Assembly: GCF_005311025.1 (NCBI RefSeq)
Contig: NZ_CP031747.1
Coordinates: forward strand, 1,488,001 to 1,552,000
From: Alcaligenes faecalis
GTDB lineage: Bacteria > Pseudomonadota > Gammaproteobacteria > Burkholderiales > Burkholderiaceae_B
Direction: 5' to 3'
Length of the DNA stretch: 64,000 nucleotides
Shown here: positions 26,268 to 35,724 of the stretch, piece after piece
Numbering within the stretch: the first letter of the stretch is position 1
Layout: each line of letters starts with the position of its first letter
Program-made: the position numbers and the translations under genes
The notes under the pieces: generated by a model
What the model was told of the DNA's origin: nothing
The model's input: the letters and a program-made list of their open reading frames with translations, nothing else
The model's database searches: none

Positions 26268-27635
26268 ATGAGTCATCCAACTATTTCCCAATTGTCGATC
26301 AGTGCCAATCAGTTCCAGTTTTGTGAATTGGTGGATGAAGCGCTGCGGCATGCCAAAAAACTGGGCGCCAGTGATGCTGCCGTCGATATTTCAGAAAACA
26401 AAGGTCTGGCCGTCTCTGTGCGCCAGATGGAACTGGAAACGGTAGAGCAGACGCAGGACCGCTCCTTGGGTGTGACCGTGTTTGCAGGCCAGCGCAGTGG
26501 CTCGGCCTCCACGTCGGACTTTTCGATCAAGGCGCTGCGTGAAACGGTAGAAGCCGCCTGGCATATTGCCCGCTACACCGCTGAAGATCCTTTTGCCGGG
26601 CTGCCTGAAAAAGACATGCTAGCGCAAAGCTATCCTGATCTGCACCTGCACCATCCCTGGCTGCTGGACGCGGATCAGGCCGCCAAGCTGGCGATTCGTG
26701 CCGAGCAGGCTGCGCTGGAGTTGAGTCCTCTGATCAGCAATTCCGAAGGCGCGTCGGTCGATACGCTGGAAGGGCATTTTGTGATGGGTAACAGCCGCGG
26801 CTTTCTGGGGGGCTACCCCTATAGCCGTCACTCGCTCAGCGTCAGCCCCATTGCCGGCAAGGGCGACAATATGCACCGCGACTACTGGTACAGCAGCTCG
26901 CGTGACCCTTCCCGCCTGGCCAGCCCCGAGTCGGTGGGGCGTTATGCGGCCGAGCGCACTTTGTCGCGCCTGTCGGCCCGCCGTATCCCGACCGGCCGCT
27001 ATCCTGTGTTGTTTGAAGCCCCGCTGGCTGTGGGCTTGATCGGCTCTCTGGTGCAGGCCACCAGTGGCTCGGCCCTGTATCGCAAAACCAGCTTCCTGCT
27101 GGATTCTTTGGGCAAGTCTGTCATGGCCAAGCACATTGACGTGCTGGAGCGTCCGCATCTGGCTGCTGCCATGGGCAGTGCGCCGTTTGACTCGGAAGGG
27201 GTGCGTACCTGCGACCGTGATGTGGTGCGTGGCGGCGAGCTGAAAGGCTATTTTCTGTCTTCCTACGCAGGCCGCAAACTGGGCATGCCTTCTACGGGGA
27301 ATGCCGGTGGTTCGCACAATTTGCTGCTGAGCTCGCGCCTGACTCGTCCCGAGGACGACCTGGATGCCATGTTGAAGAAAATGGACCGTGGTCTGCTGGT
27401 AACCGAGCTGATCGGCCAGGGTATCAATTACCTGACTGGCGACTACTCGCGTGGTGCCTTCGGCTACTGGGTGGAAAATGGCCGCATTCAGCACGCCGTG
27501 GAAGAAGTAACGATTGCGGGCAATCTGGCCGAGATGTTCGCGCAGATTGTTGCCGTGGGTGCTGATACCTTTGCGGCTGGCTCCAAGCGTACGGGTTCCA
27601 TCCTGATCGAGCAGATGTCGGTGGCCGGTTCCTGA
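26268..27635 (+). CDS. pmbA: Metalloprotease PmbA/TldE
   Basis: 455 residues, the usual TldE length. With TldD it forms a heterodimeric zinc metalloprotease that matures peptide antibiotics such as microcin B17 and degrades unfolded peptides; the metal site is in TldD, and TldE supports it. Marks are the N-terminal domain (VDISENKGLAVSVRQME), SVSPIAGKGDNMHRDYWYSSSRDP, and the C-terminal GNAGGSHNLLL and GQGINYLTGDYSRGAFGYWVENG. tldD is not in the window. The ATG at 26268 follows AAAGAG. A hairpin about 77 bp after the stop may be the terminator. Confidence 0.95.
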   Translation: MSHPTISQLSISANQFQFCELVDEALRHAKKLGASDAAVDISENKGLAVSVRQMELETVEQTQDRSLGVTVFAGQRSGSASTSDFSIKALRETVEAAWHIARYTAEDPFAGLPEKDMLAQSYPDLHLHHPWLLDADQAAKLAIRAEQAALELSPLISNSEGASVDTLEGHFVMGNSRGFLGGYPYSRHSLSVSPIAGKGDNMHRDYWYSSSRDPSRLASPESVGRYAAERTLSRLSARRIPTGRYPVLFEAPLAVGLIGSLVQATSGSALYRKTSFLLDSLGKSVMAKHIDVLERPHLAAAMGSAPFDSEGVRTCDRDVVRGGELKGYFLSSYAGRKLGMPSTGNAGGSHNLLLSSRLTRPEDDLDAMLKKMDRGLLVTELIGQGINYLTGDYSRGAFGYWVENGRIQHAVEEVTIAGNLAEMFAQIVAVGADTFAAGSKRTGSILIEQMSVAGS

Positions 27636-27711
27636 TTTCTGCTGTCTGGAAAACCGGTTTAGCCCCTTATGCCTTGCCACGGGCAAGAGGGCGCTCAATA
27701 AACAGATGTTT

Positions 27712-27748
27712 ACGGCCTGAGTTCGGCATTGCTTCCGACTCAGGCCGT
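27712..27748 (+). terminator. Hairpin after pmbA
   Basis: ACGGCCTGAGT (27712-27722) and ACTCAGGCCGT (27738-27748) are perfect 11-bp arms around a 15-nt loop. Only TCTCT follows, so it is a weak-tail terminator. Confidence 0.6.
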
Positions 27749-27915
27749 TCTCTATGGAGCATCCTTCAGGTGTTTCAGATCAAAGACCCGACAATATAGG
27801 GCCGGATTTGCGGGATAATCCGGGCTTTCCCAGCCCCCCATTCGGGGCGCGCCAGTGTACTATCCATAGCATAAAAATATTTCCCAGTTACCGAATACCC
27901 ACAAGGAGGTTATTC

Positions 27916-29019
27916 ATGCAGCGTCGCTCGTTTCTGAAAAAGGCAGGTCTTGGCGCCGTAGCCAGTACCGCCGCTATTGCTGCTCCTGCTATTGCCCAAA
28001 GCAATCCCAAGGTTAATTGGAAGCTGACATCGACTTACGGTCCCGCTACCCCGGCTCTGTTTTCGACAGCCCAGTCGTTTTGCAAGATGGTGGAAGAGGC
28101 CTCGGACGGCAACTTCAACATCCGTCTGTACCCAGCCGGTGAAATTGTCCCCGGTTTTGGTGTGATGGATGCAGTCAGCAATGGCACGGTGGAGTGCGGT
28201 CAGACGGCCTCGTATTACTACTACGGTAAAGATCCTTCTTTCAGCTTTGACACAGCGGTGCCATTTGGTCTGAATGCTCGTCAGATGAATGCCTGGATGC
28301 AGGAAGGCAACGGTACCAAGCTGCTGCGTGAGTTGTTTGCCACTCGCAACATCGTCAACTTCGCTTTCGGTAACACGGGCACCCAGATGGGTGGTTGGTA
28401 CCGCAAGGAAATCAACTCTCTGGAAGACCTGAAAGGTCTGAAGATGCGTACGGCCGGTTTTGCTGGCGAAGTGCTGGCCCGCATGGGCGTGGTGCCTCAG
28501 CAAGTGCCACCAGGCGATATTTACCCATCGCTGGAAAAAGGCACGCTGGACGCCGTGGAATTCGTCGGTCCTGTGGACGACGAAAAACTGGGCTTCCAGA
28601 AAGTGGCCAAGTATTACTACTATCCCGGTTGGTGGGAAGGTTCGGCCCAGGTTTCGCTGTACGTGAACGACGCTGCTTTCAATGCACTGCCCAAGCAATA
28701 CCAGTCCCTGATTGAAATTGCTTCGCGTGCTGCGGGCGAGCGCATGATTTGTCAGTACGACGCCCAAAGCCCAGGCGCACTGCGTCGCCTGATCGCCAGC
28801 GGAGCTGTCCTGAAATCCTTCCCGCGCGACGTGATGGACGAGTCCTTCAAGACCTCCAACATTCTGTACAAGGAATTCTGCGACAAGGATCCCATGTTCA
28901 AGAAGATTCACGACGACTACATGGGCTTCCGTGACGCGATTGTGCCTTGGTTCCGTGTGGCCGAAGGTTCTTACGACAACTACCTGGGCATTGCTCTGGC
29001 AAACCAGAAAAAAGGCTGA
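27916..29019 (+). CDS. TakP-like TRAP transporter solute-binding protein
   Basis: 367 residues from ATG 27916, fixed by a perfect AAGGAGGT five bases upstream. The N-terminus has a twin-arginine-type signal (RRSFLKK, cleavage near AIAQ, residue 28), so it is exported folded or through Sec to the periplasm. The mature protein is a DctP-fold binding protein; stretches such as PAGEIVPGF, GNTGTQMGGWYRKEIN, GLKMRTAGFAGEVLARMGVVPQQVPPGDIYPSLEKGTLDAVE and YYYYPGWWEG closely resemble TakP of Rhodobacter, which binds alpha-keto acids such as pyruvate. No DctQ or DctM membrane subunits are next to it, so it must work with subunits encoded elsewhere. A clear terminator follows. Confidence 0.92.
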   Translation: MQRRSFLKKAGLGAVASTAAIAAPAIAQSNPKVNWKLTSTYGPATPALFSTAQSFCKMVEEASDGNFNIRLYPAGEIVPGFGVMDAVSNGTVECGQTASYYYYGKDPSFSFDTAVPFGLNARQMNAWMQEGNGTKLLRELFATRNIVNFAFGNTGTQMGGWYRKEINSLEDLKGLKMRTAGFAGEVLARMGVVPQQVPPGDIYPSLEKGTLDAVEFVGPVDDEKLGFQKVAKYYYYPGWWEGSAQVSLYVNDAAFNALPKQYQSLIEIASRAAGERMICQYDAQSPGALRRLIASGAVLKSFPRDVMDESFKTSNILYKEFCDKDPMFKKIHDDYMGFRDAIVPWFRVAEGSYDNYLGIALANQKKG

Positions 29020-29349
29020 TCTCTGTAGTTGGGACCGGGCAGGGCAGTCTGCTCCGGTTCCACAGGCCAGTCTTGTTAACCCCTGTTTTCCACTTGGAAA
29101 GCAGGGGTTTTTTATGGGCTTCCCCTCTATGAGAGAGCTCCTGTTTGTGGCAAAAAACCTGTGTTTTTGTGCAAAACCCTAGTGTTATCCACTATTTATG
29201 TTATTATGGCGAGCTATTTGGCAGAAATGCACGGGCGGAATATAACGCCTTGGCAGGGTCAGGTAGAGCTGCCCGGCTTGAAAAAGCGGGTGGATTGTAT
29301 GGGCCAGGCATGTTGCTTTGACCCAGAATTTTAATATTTAGGAACCATC
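29020..29349. other. 330-bp region: terminator and rplM promoter/leader
   Basis: The first part holds the TakP-gene terminator. The part from about 29160 is AT-rich (TTATCCACTATTTATGTTATTATGG) and probably contains the rplM promoter with a TATTAT-type -10. The remaining leader of about 130 nt is GC-rich. L13 is known to feed back on its own mRNA in E. coli, but I cannot identify a binding structure here. Confidence 0.5.
29078..29114 (+). terminator. Terminator after the TakP-like gene
   Basis: AACCCCTG...TTTCC and GGAAAG CAGGGGTT form a stem with an ACTT loop, followed by six T. Confidence 0.88.
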
Positions 29350-29778
29350 ATGAAGACCTTCGTGGCCAAGCCGCTTGAAGTCAAACGTGACTGGTTTGTG
29401 ATTGACGCTAAAGGCAAAGTCCTTGGTCGTGTGGCCAGCGAAGTCGCACGCCGTTTGCGTGGTAAGCACAAACCCGAATATACCCCTCACGTTGATACCG
29501 GCGATTACATCATTATCATCAACGCTGCTGACATTGCCGTGACCGGTAACAAGGCACAGGATAAGAAGTACTATCGTCACTCGAACTACCCAGGCGGTAT
29601 TTACGAAACCAACTTCCAAACCATGCAAGAGCGCTTCCCAGGCCGTGCCATCGAAAAGGCCGTCAAGGGTATGTTGCCAAAAGGCCCTCTGGGCTACGCC
29701 ATGGCCAAGAAACTGAAGGTTTACGCTGGTGCCGAGCATCCTCATAGTGCTCAACAGCCTAAAACTCTGGACATCTAA
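29350..29778 (+). CDS. rplM: 50S ribosomal protein L13
   Basis: 142 residues, the standard length. L13 is an early-assembly protein of the large ribosomal subunit. [59 protein letters not shown] and [26 protein letters not shown] are all typical. AGGAACC precedes the ATG. rpsI follows after 9 bp in the conserved rplM-rpsI operon. Confidence 0.99.
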   Translation: MKTFVAKPLEVKRDWFVIDAKGKVLGRVASEVARRLRGKHKPEYTPHVDTGDYIIIINAADIAVTGNKAQDKKYYRHSNYPGGIYETNFQTMQERFPGRAIEKAVKGMLPKGPLGYAMAKKLKVYAGAEHPHSAQQPKTLDI

Positions 29779-29787
29779 GGATAGGTC

Positions 29788-30180
29788 ATGATCGGTAACT
29801 GGAATTACGGTACGGGCCGTCGCAAGACCTCCGTCGCTCGTGTCTTCATCAAAAAAGGTTCGGGCCAAATCGTAGTCAACGGCAAGCCTGTTGACGAATA
29901 CTTTGCTCGCGAAACGGGTCGCATGATTGTGCGTCAGCCTCTGGTGCTGACCAACCATGTTGAATCGTTCGACATCAAGATCAACGTGCATGGCGGCGGC
30001 GAAAGCGGCCAGGCCGGTGCTGCCCGTCACGGCATCACCCGCGCTCTGATCGACTACGACGAAACACTGAAGACAGCTCTGAAACAAGCTGGCCTGGTGA
30101 CTCGTGACGCTCGTGCTGTTGAGCGTAAGAAAGTCGGTCTGCACAAAGCACGTCGCCGCAAACAGTTCAGCAAGCGTTAA
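29788..30180 (+). CDS. rpsI: 30S ribosomal protein S9
   Basis: 130 residues, standard length. S9 lies in the head of the small subunit with its C-terminal tail reaching the P-site t[22 protein letters not shown], the glycine-rich [15 protein letters not shown] and the basic tail ending [17 protein letters not shown] are typical. AAGGATAGGTC precedes the ATG. The operon ends at the terminator 30212-30236. Confidence 0.99.
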   Translation: MIGNWNYGTGRRKTSVARVFIKKGSGQIVVNGKPVDEYFARETGRMIVRQPLVLTNHVESFDIKINVHGGGESGQAGAARHGITRALIDYDETLKTALKQAGLVTRDARAVERKKVGLHKARRRKQFSKR

Positions 30181-30211
30181 TTCGCCTCGCGACCTGTTTA
30201 TGGTGCTCAAA

Positions 30212-30236
30212 AACCCCGGACGTGTCCGGGGTTTTT
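30212..30236 (+). terminator. Terminator of rplM-rpsI
   Basis: AACCCCGGA (30212-30220), loop CGTG, TCCGGGGTT (30225-30233), followed by TTTTTG. Confidence 0.92.
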
Positions 30237-30339
30237 GTTTGCTGGCTACATTTGTCCTGCTTTGCCCGGTCTGGTGCTTGAGAACAGGCAGGACTACGTT
30301 AAGATAGAATTTTTGCTCGTCTCTCTTTCAGGAAAGTTC

Positions 30340-31404
30340 ATGGCTACACATAGCGATACCCGGATCAAGGTAGGGATTGTTGGCGGTACAGGTTACACCG
30401 GGGTCGAGTTGCTGCGTCTGTTAAGTCAGCACCCCCAGGTAGAACTGGTTGCCATTACCTCGCGTAAAGAGGACGGTGTGCCGGTATCGGATATGTATCC
30501 GAACCTGCGTGGTCATGTGGACCTGAAGTTCTCCACGCCGGAAAATGCCAATCTGGAACAGTGTGACGTGGTCTTTTTTGCCACTCCACATGGCGTGGCC
30601 ATGAGCCAGGTCGAACGTCTGCTGGAAGCGGGTGTGCGCGTCATTGACCTGGCCGCAGACTTCCGCCTGCAAGATACGGACGTATTCCAGAAGTGGTACA
30701 AGATGGAGCACAGTTGCCCGGACATCCTGAGCCAATCGGCTTATGGCCTGCCAGAGCTGCTGCGCGACAAGATTGCTCAAGCCAAGGTTATTGGTAACCC
30801 GGGTTGCTACCCCACCACCGTCTTGCTGGGCCTGGCTCCCTTGCTGGAAGGCGGCAAGGCGCTGGTTGATACCCAGCATCTGATTGCAGACTGCAAATCC
30901 GGTGTGTCCGGTGCTGGTAAAGGGGCTTCGGTTCCCAATCTGTTTGCTGAAGCCAGCGACAACTTCAAGGCATATGGCGTGTCGGGTCACCGTCACCATC
31001 CGGAAATTGTGGAACAGCTGCAGCGATTGGCTGGTGGCCCGGTCGGTCTGACCTTTGTGCCCCATTTGGTGCCCATGATCCGAGGCATGTTCTCCACGAT
31101 CTACGCACGTATCACGCCCGAAGCCATGGATACAGACTTCCAGGCCTTGTACGAGCAGCGCTACGCCCAGGAAACCTTTGTAGATGTGCTGCCTGCCGGT
31201 ACTCTGCCAGAAACCCGCTCGGTACGCGCTTCCAACCAGCTGCGTATTTCCGTGCAGCGTCCTGGCAATGGCGATCAGTTGATCATTCTGGTGGTGCAGG
31301 ACAATCTGGTTAAGGGTGCTTCGGGCCAGGCTGTGCAGAACATGAATATCTTGTTCGGTCTGCCAGAACAAACCGGCTTGAATCACGTTGCAATTTTGCC
31401 TTAA
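30340..31404 (+). CDS. argC: N-acetyl-gamma-glutamyl-phosphate reductase
   Basis: 354 residues from ATG 30340 ([21 protein letters not shown]), with CAGGAAA just upstream; the longer frame from 30235 crosses the preceding terminator. ArgC reduces N-acetylglutamyl phosphate to the semialdehyde with NADPH, the third step of arginine synthesis. Marks are the nucleotide-binding [15 protein letters not shown], catalytic Cys156 in GNPGCYPTT, and the downstream HRHHPEI. This is the type 1 (longer) ArgC. The DUF6776-like gene follows after 29 bp, the order seen in Bordetella and relatives. Confidence 0.97.
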   Translation: MATHSDTRIKVGIVGGTGYTGVELLRLLSQHPQVELVAITSRKEDGVPVSDMYPNLRGHVDLKFSTPENANLEQCDVVFFATPHGVAMSQVERLLEAGVRVIDLAADFRLQDTDVFQKWYKMEHSCPDILSQSAYGLPELLRDKIAQAKVIGNPGCYPTTVLLGLAPLLEGGKALVDTQHLIADCKSGVSGAGKGASVPNLFAEASDNFKAYGVSGHRHHPEIVEQLQRLAGGPVGLTFVPHLVPMIRGMFSTIYARITPEAMDTDFQALYEQRYAQETFVDVLPAGTLPETRSVRASNQLRISVQRPGNGDQLIILVVQDNLVKGASGQAVQNMNILFGLPEQTGLNHVAILP

Positions 31405-31433
31405 AGGGAACTTGGTCTTGGTGAACAGGTCAA

Positions 31434-32177
31434 ATGTTTATGGCTGAATCACCGCAAACCAATTCTTCTACTGTCGCTCCTTCCCGTTCGCGGGGCGGGG
31501 CGAATACGATTGGGCTGGCCGTATTGCTGGGAGTGTTGTTGGGCGGTGGAGGCCTGTGGCTTTACCGCAGCCTGACTCAACCGGCCGATCAGTCCGAACA
31601 AATACAGCTGGCCATGCAAAATCTGGCGCGTAGCCAGCAATCCCTGCAGCAAATTCAAAGTGAATTTGAAGGGCTGCGCGGGCAACTGGTTCTGGAAGAG
31701 AGCACGCGCAAGGGTTTGGAAAAGTCCTTGTCGTCTACCCAGGCCGAACTGGCGCAGACGCGCGAACAGTTGGCCTTTTATGAACAGTTGCTCCCACCCG
31801 GTCCCAGTGGTTCTGTTACTGTCCGAGCTCTGGACGTTGCGAAAAGGGGTGATTTGCTGGAGTACAAGGTACTGCTGCAACGTAACGCCCCAGAAGGAAA
31901 GGCTTTTTCCGGGCGCCTCCAGTTTCAGCTGACTGGGCGGCAAGACGGAAAAAACGTTAAAATCGATTTATCACCCAGTTCCGGGCCGGACTCGGTACTG
32001 GCAGAGTCGTCTGTAGAACAGATCGATCCCTTGGTTTTAAACTTCAACCAGTTTCAGCGCGCCATGGGTTGGCTGGCTTTGCCGCCAGGCTTTGAACCCA
32101 CCGCCTTGACGCTGAACGTCCTGGAAGGAAGCGTTATCCGCGCCTCTCGCCAGGAAAAAATCGCCCAGCCAGACTAA
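31434..32177 (+). CDS. Membrane-anchored coiled-coil protein (DUF6776-like)
   Basis: 247 residues. A short basic N-terminus is followed by one membrane helix (about 24-43, [20 protein letters not shown]), a coiled coil (about 55-122, many Gln/Glu heptads) and a beta-rich C-terminal domain (about 125-245). The helix orientation puts the bulk in the periplasm. The family occurs between argC and erpA in Alcaligenaceae and is of unknown function. ATG 31434 follows AGGTCAA; ATG 31440 is an alternative. The name DUF6776 is from memory and less sure than the architecture. Confidence 0.75.
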   Translation: MFMAESPQTNSSTVAPSRSRGGANTIGLAVLLGVLLGGGGLWLYRSLTQPADQSEQIQLAMQNLARSQQSLQQIQSEFEGLRGQLVLEESTRKGLEKSLSSTQAELAQTREQLAFYEQLLPPGPSGSVTVRALDVAKRGDLLEYKVLLQRNAPEGKAFSGRLQFQLTGRQDGKNVKIDLSPSSGPDSVLAESSVEQIDPLVLNFNQFQRAMGWLALPPGFEPTALTLNVLEGSVIRASRQEKIAQPD

Positions 32178-32209
32178 TCACCTTACCCGCGGGTGGTCAT
32201 GTGCAAGGC

Positions 32210-32246
32210 GATCACATGATAATTATTCATGCCGGCGGGGGCCGGC
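32210..32246 (+). promoter_or_regulatory. Possible iron-responsive element and hairpin before erpA
   Basis: CATGATAATTATTCATG at about 32215-32231 contains a perfect Fur-type half (TGATAAT) followed after one base by a poor second half. Directly after it GCCGGC-GGGG-GCCGGC (32231-32246) can form a hairpin ending just before the CAGGAG ribosome binding site. Weak evidence; position supports a regulatory role. Confidence 0.3.
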
Positions 32247-32257
32247 AGGAGAACCAC

Positions 32258-32626
32258 ATGAGCACTCTTACCGAATCCGTTGATCTGCAAGCCCCTCCTT
32301 CCCCACTGATCTTTACCGATTCAGCGGTTGAGAAGGTCCGTGAGCTCCTGATTGAAGAAGGTAGCCCCGAACTGAAGCTGCGCGTCTTCGTGCAAGGTGG
32401 CGGCTGTTCCGGCTTCCAGTATGGCTTCACCTTTGACGAACTAGTTAACGACGACGACACCATTATTGATAAGGATGGCGTGCAACTGCTGGTTGACGCC
32501 ATGAGCTTTCAATACCTGGTGGGCGCTGAAATTGATTACAAGGACGACCTGGACGGCGCTCAGTTCGTGATTCGTAACCCGAATGCCACGACTACCTGCG
32601 GCTGCGGTTCTTCCTTCACGATGTAA
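32258..32626 (+). CDS. erpA: Iron-sulfur cluster insertion protein ErpA
   Basis: 122 residues from ATG 32258, set by CAGGAG seven bases upstream. ErpA is an A-type carrier that delivers Fe-S clusters to target enzymes such as IspG. The three cluster ligands are Cys50 in GGGCSGFQY and Cys114/Cys116 in TTCGCGSSF. The region 5' to the start has a short AT-rich palindrome and a GC hairpin. A very strong terminator follows about 60 bp downstream. Confidence 0.97.
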   Translation: MSTLTESVDLQAPPSPLIFTDSAVEKVRELLIEEGSPELKLRVFVQGGGCSGFQYGFTFDELVNDDDTIIDKDGVQLLVDAMSFQYLVGAEIDYKDDLDGAQFVIRNPNATTTCGCGSSFTM

Positions 32627-33013
32627 GAAAGCAAGGCTGGCGCTGATTGCTTAGCGTTCCAGGCCTTGGTAGGTTGCTACAAAGTACACCCCAGACTCTG
32701 AGTCCAGAGTCTGGGGTGTTTTGTTTACGGGGTTTTGTTGAAGGCCGTGCAGCGTCAGGTTTCAGGGCTAATCCGTTGTAGGGCGCTTCGCGGTTCAACT
32801 TTGGGTGCTCGTTCGTAGCCTAGGTAGGGCGGCGAAGCAGCTCAATGCTGTTAATGGCACGGCCCAAAGAAAAGAACGGCTTGCTTCTATTTGTTTTGAA
32901 CAGGAGGGGCGCTGCCTTGTCATGTTCTGCTTTTTGGCAGGTGCTTGGCTAACGGATTATGAGTCCGCCGCTGTATTTTAAAGTTTTGCGAAGCTAAACG
33001 TTAAAAGCAGTTC
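32627..33013. other. 387-bp intergenic region between erpA and anmK
   Basis: It contains the erpA terminator (32686-32728). The rest has no plausible gene. One notable piece on the minus strand, 32953-32967, matches the anticodon arm of an elongator tRNA-Met (CGGA-CTCATAA-TCCG), but neither a D-arm nor a T-arm is present around it. Confidence 0.5.
32686..32728 (+). terminator. Terminator after erpA
   Basis: Perfect 15-bp arms (32686-32700 and 32705-32719) with a 4-nt AGTC loop, followed by TTTTGTTT. Confidence 0.92.
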
Positions 33014-34111
33014 TCAGGCCGGATAACAAGCGCCCAGCACCGTAGCGCGCCGTGCACCTGTCACAGCAGGCAGCCCGGCAGGAATGCGTTCGATATGCGC
33101 GTAAGCCAGCCAAGCAAAGGCCAGGGCTTCGATGGATTGCGGATCCATGCCCAGCTCGGCGCTGGAGCGGATAGGCATAGTCACCAGATCGCCCAGGCGT
33201 TTCAGCATGGCCGGATTGGCAGCGCCACCACCACACACAATCAGCTCTTGAATCTGATCTGCGTAAGGCTGGATGGCCTGTGCAACGCTATGTACGGTCA
33301 AGTCCATCAGAGTGGATTGCACCGTAGCAGGCTGAAGCTCGCCTTTCGGATCAACACGATCCAGATGCTCCTGCAGCCACCTCAAATTGAACAGATCACG
33401 ACCTGTAGATTTAGGAGCAGGCAGAGCAAACCAGGGTTCGCTCAATAGGCTGGCAAGCAAGGCAGGGTCAGATGCCGCGCTATCAGCCCATTGTCCGTCC
33501 TTGTCGTAGGGCTGGCCTTCATGTTTGTTCACCCAGGCATCCAGCAGCATGTTTGCCGGGCCAGTATCAAAGCCAAAAACATTGCGTCCAGGCAGCAGCA
33601 GGGAGATATTCGCAATTCCACCCAAGTTCAGAATGACGCGGCCATGTTCGTGACGGAACAGGGCTTCATGGACGATGGGCACCAAAGGTGCACCTTGGCC
33701 GCCCGCCGCTATATCCCGGCTGCGGAAGTCTGCAATTACATCCACTCCACAGCGCTCGGCTAGAAGAGCAGGGGCATTCAATTGCAAGGTGTAGCCCTGG
33801 TCAGGCGCATGGCGGATGGTCTGACCGTGTACGCCAATCGCACGGATCAGGTCTTTCTCGGGGCCTTGAGTCCAGGGCAGGCAAGCCTGGGCGTAGAGTT
33901 CGGTCAGTTGCTGGGCGGCGATGCTGGCGCGGGCCAGTTCGTTGTGCCCTGGATGCTGCAAAGCCAGCAGCTCGTCTCGCAGAGCGGCTGGCATAGGCAG
34001 GCTATGGGTTTGGTGTATCTGTGCCCCCTGTGGGCCGAAGGATGCCAGCACGGCATCCACACCGTCCATGCTGGTACCAGACATCAGTCCGATAAACAGG
34101 GGGGCTTTCAT
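33014..34111 (-). CDS. anmK: Anhydro-N-acetylmuramic acid kinase
   Basis: 365 residues, usual AnmK length. AnmK opens and phosphorylates 1,6-anhydroMurNAc to MurNAc-6-phosphate in cell-wall recycling. Marks are the ATP loop IGLMSGTSMDGVDAVLA, HGQTIRHAP, DFRSRDIAAGGQGAPLVP (catalytic Asp), NLGGIANISLL, DTGPANMLLDAW and VCGGGAANPAML. It starts 3 bp after the stop of the M23 peptidase gene on the same strand, so murein cleavage and recycling functions share a transcript. Confidence 0.97.
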   Translation of the reverse strand: MKAPLFIGLMSGTSMDGVDAVLASFGPQGAQIHQTHSLPMPAALRDELLALQHPGHNELARASIAAQQLTELYAQACLPWTQGPEKDLIRAIGVHGQTIRHAPDQGYTLQLNAPALLAERCGVDVIADFRSRDIAAGGQGAPLVPIVHEALFRHEHGRVILNLGGIANISLLLPGRNVFGFDTGPANMLLDAWVNKHEGQPYDKDGQWADSAASDPALLASLLSEPWFALPAPKSTGRDLFNLRWLQEHLDRVDPKGELQPATVQSTLMDLTVHSVAQAIQPYADQIQELIVCGGGAANPAMLKRLGDLVTMPIRSSAELGMDPQSIEALAFAWLAYAHIERIPAGLPAVTGARRATVLGACYPA

Positions 34112-34114
34112 GGT

Positions 34115-35482
34115 TTAGCGGCTGGCCAGCTTTACGGGCTCAGCATCTGTGTGCAGCAAGGCAAAGCTGTTCTGGTAGGAAGCCAGGGTTTGCTGGAACT
34201 GCTTGCGCTGCGGGGCATCCAGAACGCGTGCTACTGGCAGGTCTACCGACAGGGGATCAACGGCTTTCTGGGCGATACGGAATTCGTAATGCAGATGTGG
34301 GCCTGTTGCCCAGCCCGTCGAACCCACATAGCCAATCAACTGACCCTGTTCTACGCGGTCGCCTTTGCGCAGTCCAGCGGCAAAGCGGCTCTGGTGAGCG
34401 TACAAGGTGGTGAACTGACCGTGATGCTTCAGGATGATCGTGTTGCCGTAACCATTTTGGCGGCCAATAAACTCGACTGTGCCATCCGCGGTAGCGTGGA
34501 TGGGGGTGCCGGATGGGGCAGCATAGTCCACACCCTTGTGGTCACGCCATCCGCCATGCACCGGATGGCGGCGACCGCCAAAGGTGGAGCTGATGCGGGT
34601 GAACTTCAATGCGGTGCGCAGGAAAGCGCCTTTCAGGCTTTGGCCGCTGAAGTCGTAATAACCGCCGGAGCCATTTTCAGGCTGGAACCAGGCGGCCTCA
34701 TGAGTTTTGCCCTGATTGATGAATTCCACTGCCAGCAAGCGGCCCGAACCCACGTCCTGGCCTTCATGACCGTAGGACTCGTAGACCACGCGGAAACTGT
34801 CGCCTTTGCGCAGATCTTTCAGAAAGTCGATCTTGCTGCCCATCACATCCGCCATTTGCAGCGTGATGTTGTCGGGGATGCCGGCCTGATCGCTGGCGCC
34901 AAACAGCGAGCTGTTGATCGTGGCTTGAGCCACGCGCACTCGGGTCTGGGTCAGGTCGGTTTGTTCCTGGGCGATAAAGCCATTGTTACCGTCCGGGCGT
35001 ACTTCCAGCCAGCTGGCCAGACCTTGGCCGGACTGATCGGAGTAGGGGGTATGACGGTAGCGCAGCCATTGCAAATTGCCATTGGCATCCAAGGCAGCTT
35101 GGATGGTACGGCCAGGGTAAAGCTTGTAGATGGAGCGCGCTTTCTTGTCGTGCGTCAGAAATTGCAACAAGCCTTCTTCACTGACTTCCATGCGCTGGAG
35201 CAGGGCGGACAAGGTGTCGCCACGGCGGATGCGGGTTTCAGTAATGTAGGCTTGCTGGTCCTGGGCCTGCAGCACGGTCAGGTCCGATGGCAGGGTCAAG
35301 GCGGTGCGGGCTTGGTAAATCTGGGGTTCCGGGCTGCTGGGCATCACCACGGCAAGTGCACCGGCGGCTACAAAAGAGCCAAGAGCAAGCGTGATCAAAC
35401 CGGCACGGATAAAAAGGGCTCGGGCGGACCGAGGCTGGTGGATGTTGAGGTGGGAGGAGGAGCGTTTCCCTTTGCTGAACAT
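34115..35482 (-). CDS. M23-family peptidoglycan endopeptidase (MepM-like)
   Basis: 455 residues from ATG 35482. A basic N-terminus and one membrane helix (about 20-42) anchor it to the inner membrane with the body in the periplasm. A LysM/OapA-like region (about 85-160, RRGDTLSALLQRM) and a linker domain follow. The M23 zinc peptidase domain (about 310-420) carries HxxxD in HKGVDYAAPSGTP and HLHYE, plus GYGNTIILKHHG. Such enzymes cut D-Ala-mDAP crosslinks to allow wall growth. All visible metal ligands are present, so it should be active rather than an EnvC-type activator. Operon with anmK; divergent from tyrS (242 bp apart). Confidence 0.94.
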   Translation of the reverse strand: MFSKGKRSSSHLNIHQPRSARALFIRAGLITLALGSFVAAGALAVVMPSSPEPQIYQARTALTLPSDLTVLQAQDQQAYITETRIRRGDTLSALLQRMEVSEEGLLQFLTHDKKARSIYKLYPGRTIQAALDANGNLQWLRYRHTPYSDQSGQGLASWLEVRPDGNNGFIAQEQTDLTQTRVRVAQATINSSLFGASDQAGIPDNITLQMADVMGSKIDFLKDLRKGDSFRVVYESYGHEGQDVGSGRLLAVEFINQGKTHEAAWFQPENGSGGYYDFSGQSLKGAFLRTALKFTRISSTFGGRRHPVHGGWRDHKGVDYAAPSGTPIHATADGTVEFIGRQNGYGNTIILKHHGQFTTLYAHQSRFAAGLRKGDRVEQGQLIGYVGSTGWATGPHLHYEFRIAQKAVDPLSVDLPVARVLDAPQRKQFQQTLASYQNSFALLHTDAEPVKLASR

Positions 35483-35724
35483 AAAACCAGAACCTTGTTG
35501 GACGTACGGTTTACCGTCCACCCGGCTGGCAGGCGGAGGTCAGTTGTACTGGGCGGACAGAACATTCCAGCCCTGGCGATCTGACCTGCGCGGGAATGAT
35601 AAAATAATTCGGTTTACGAAACCTTGCTCAATTCTTAAGCACGTCTCGCAATAGCAGGCTATCCTAGCGCATTAGGCTTAATTTTTCGAGCATTTTTACT
35701 CATTAGTTTGTCACCAGATTTGTT

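Noticed and set aside
33782-35584. 600-residue plus-strand frame opposite anmK and the M23 peptidase
   Set aside because: It spans two well-identified genes and shows no motif or ribosome binding site.
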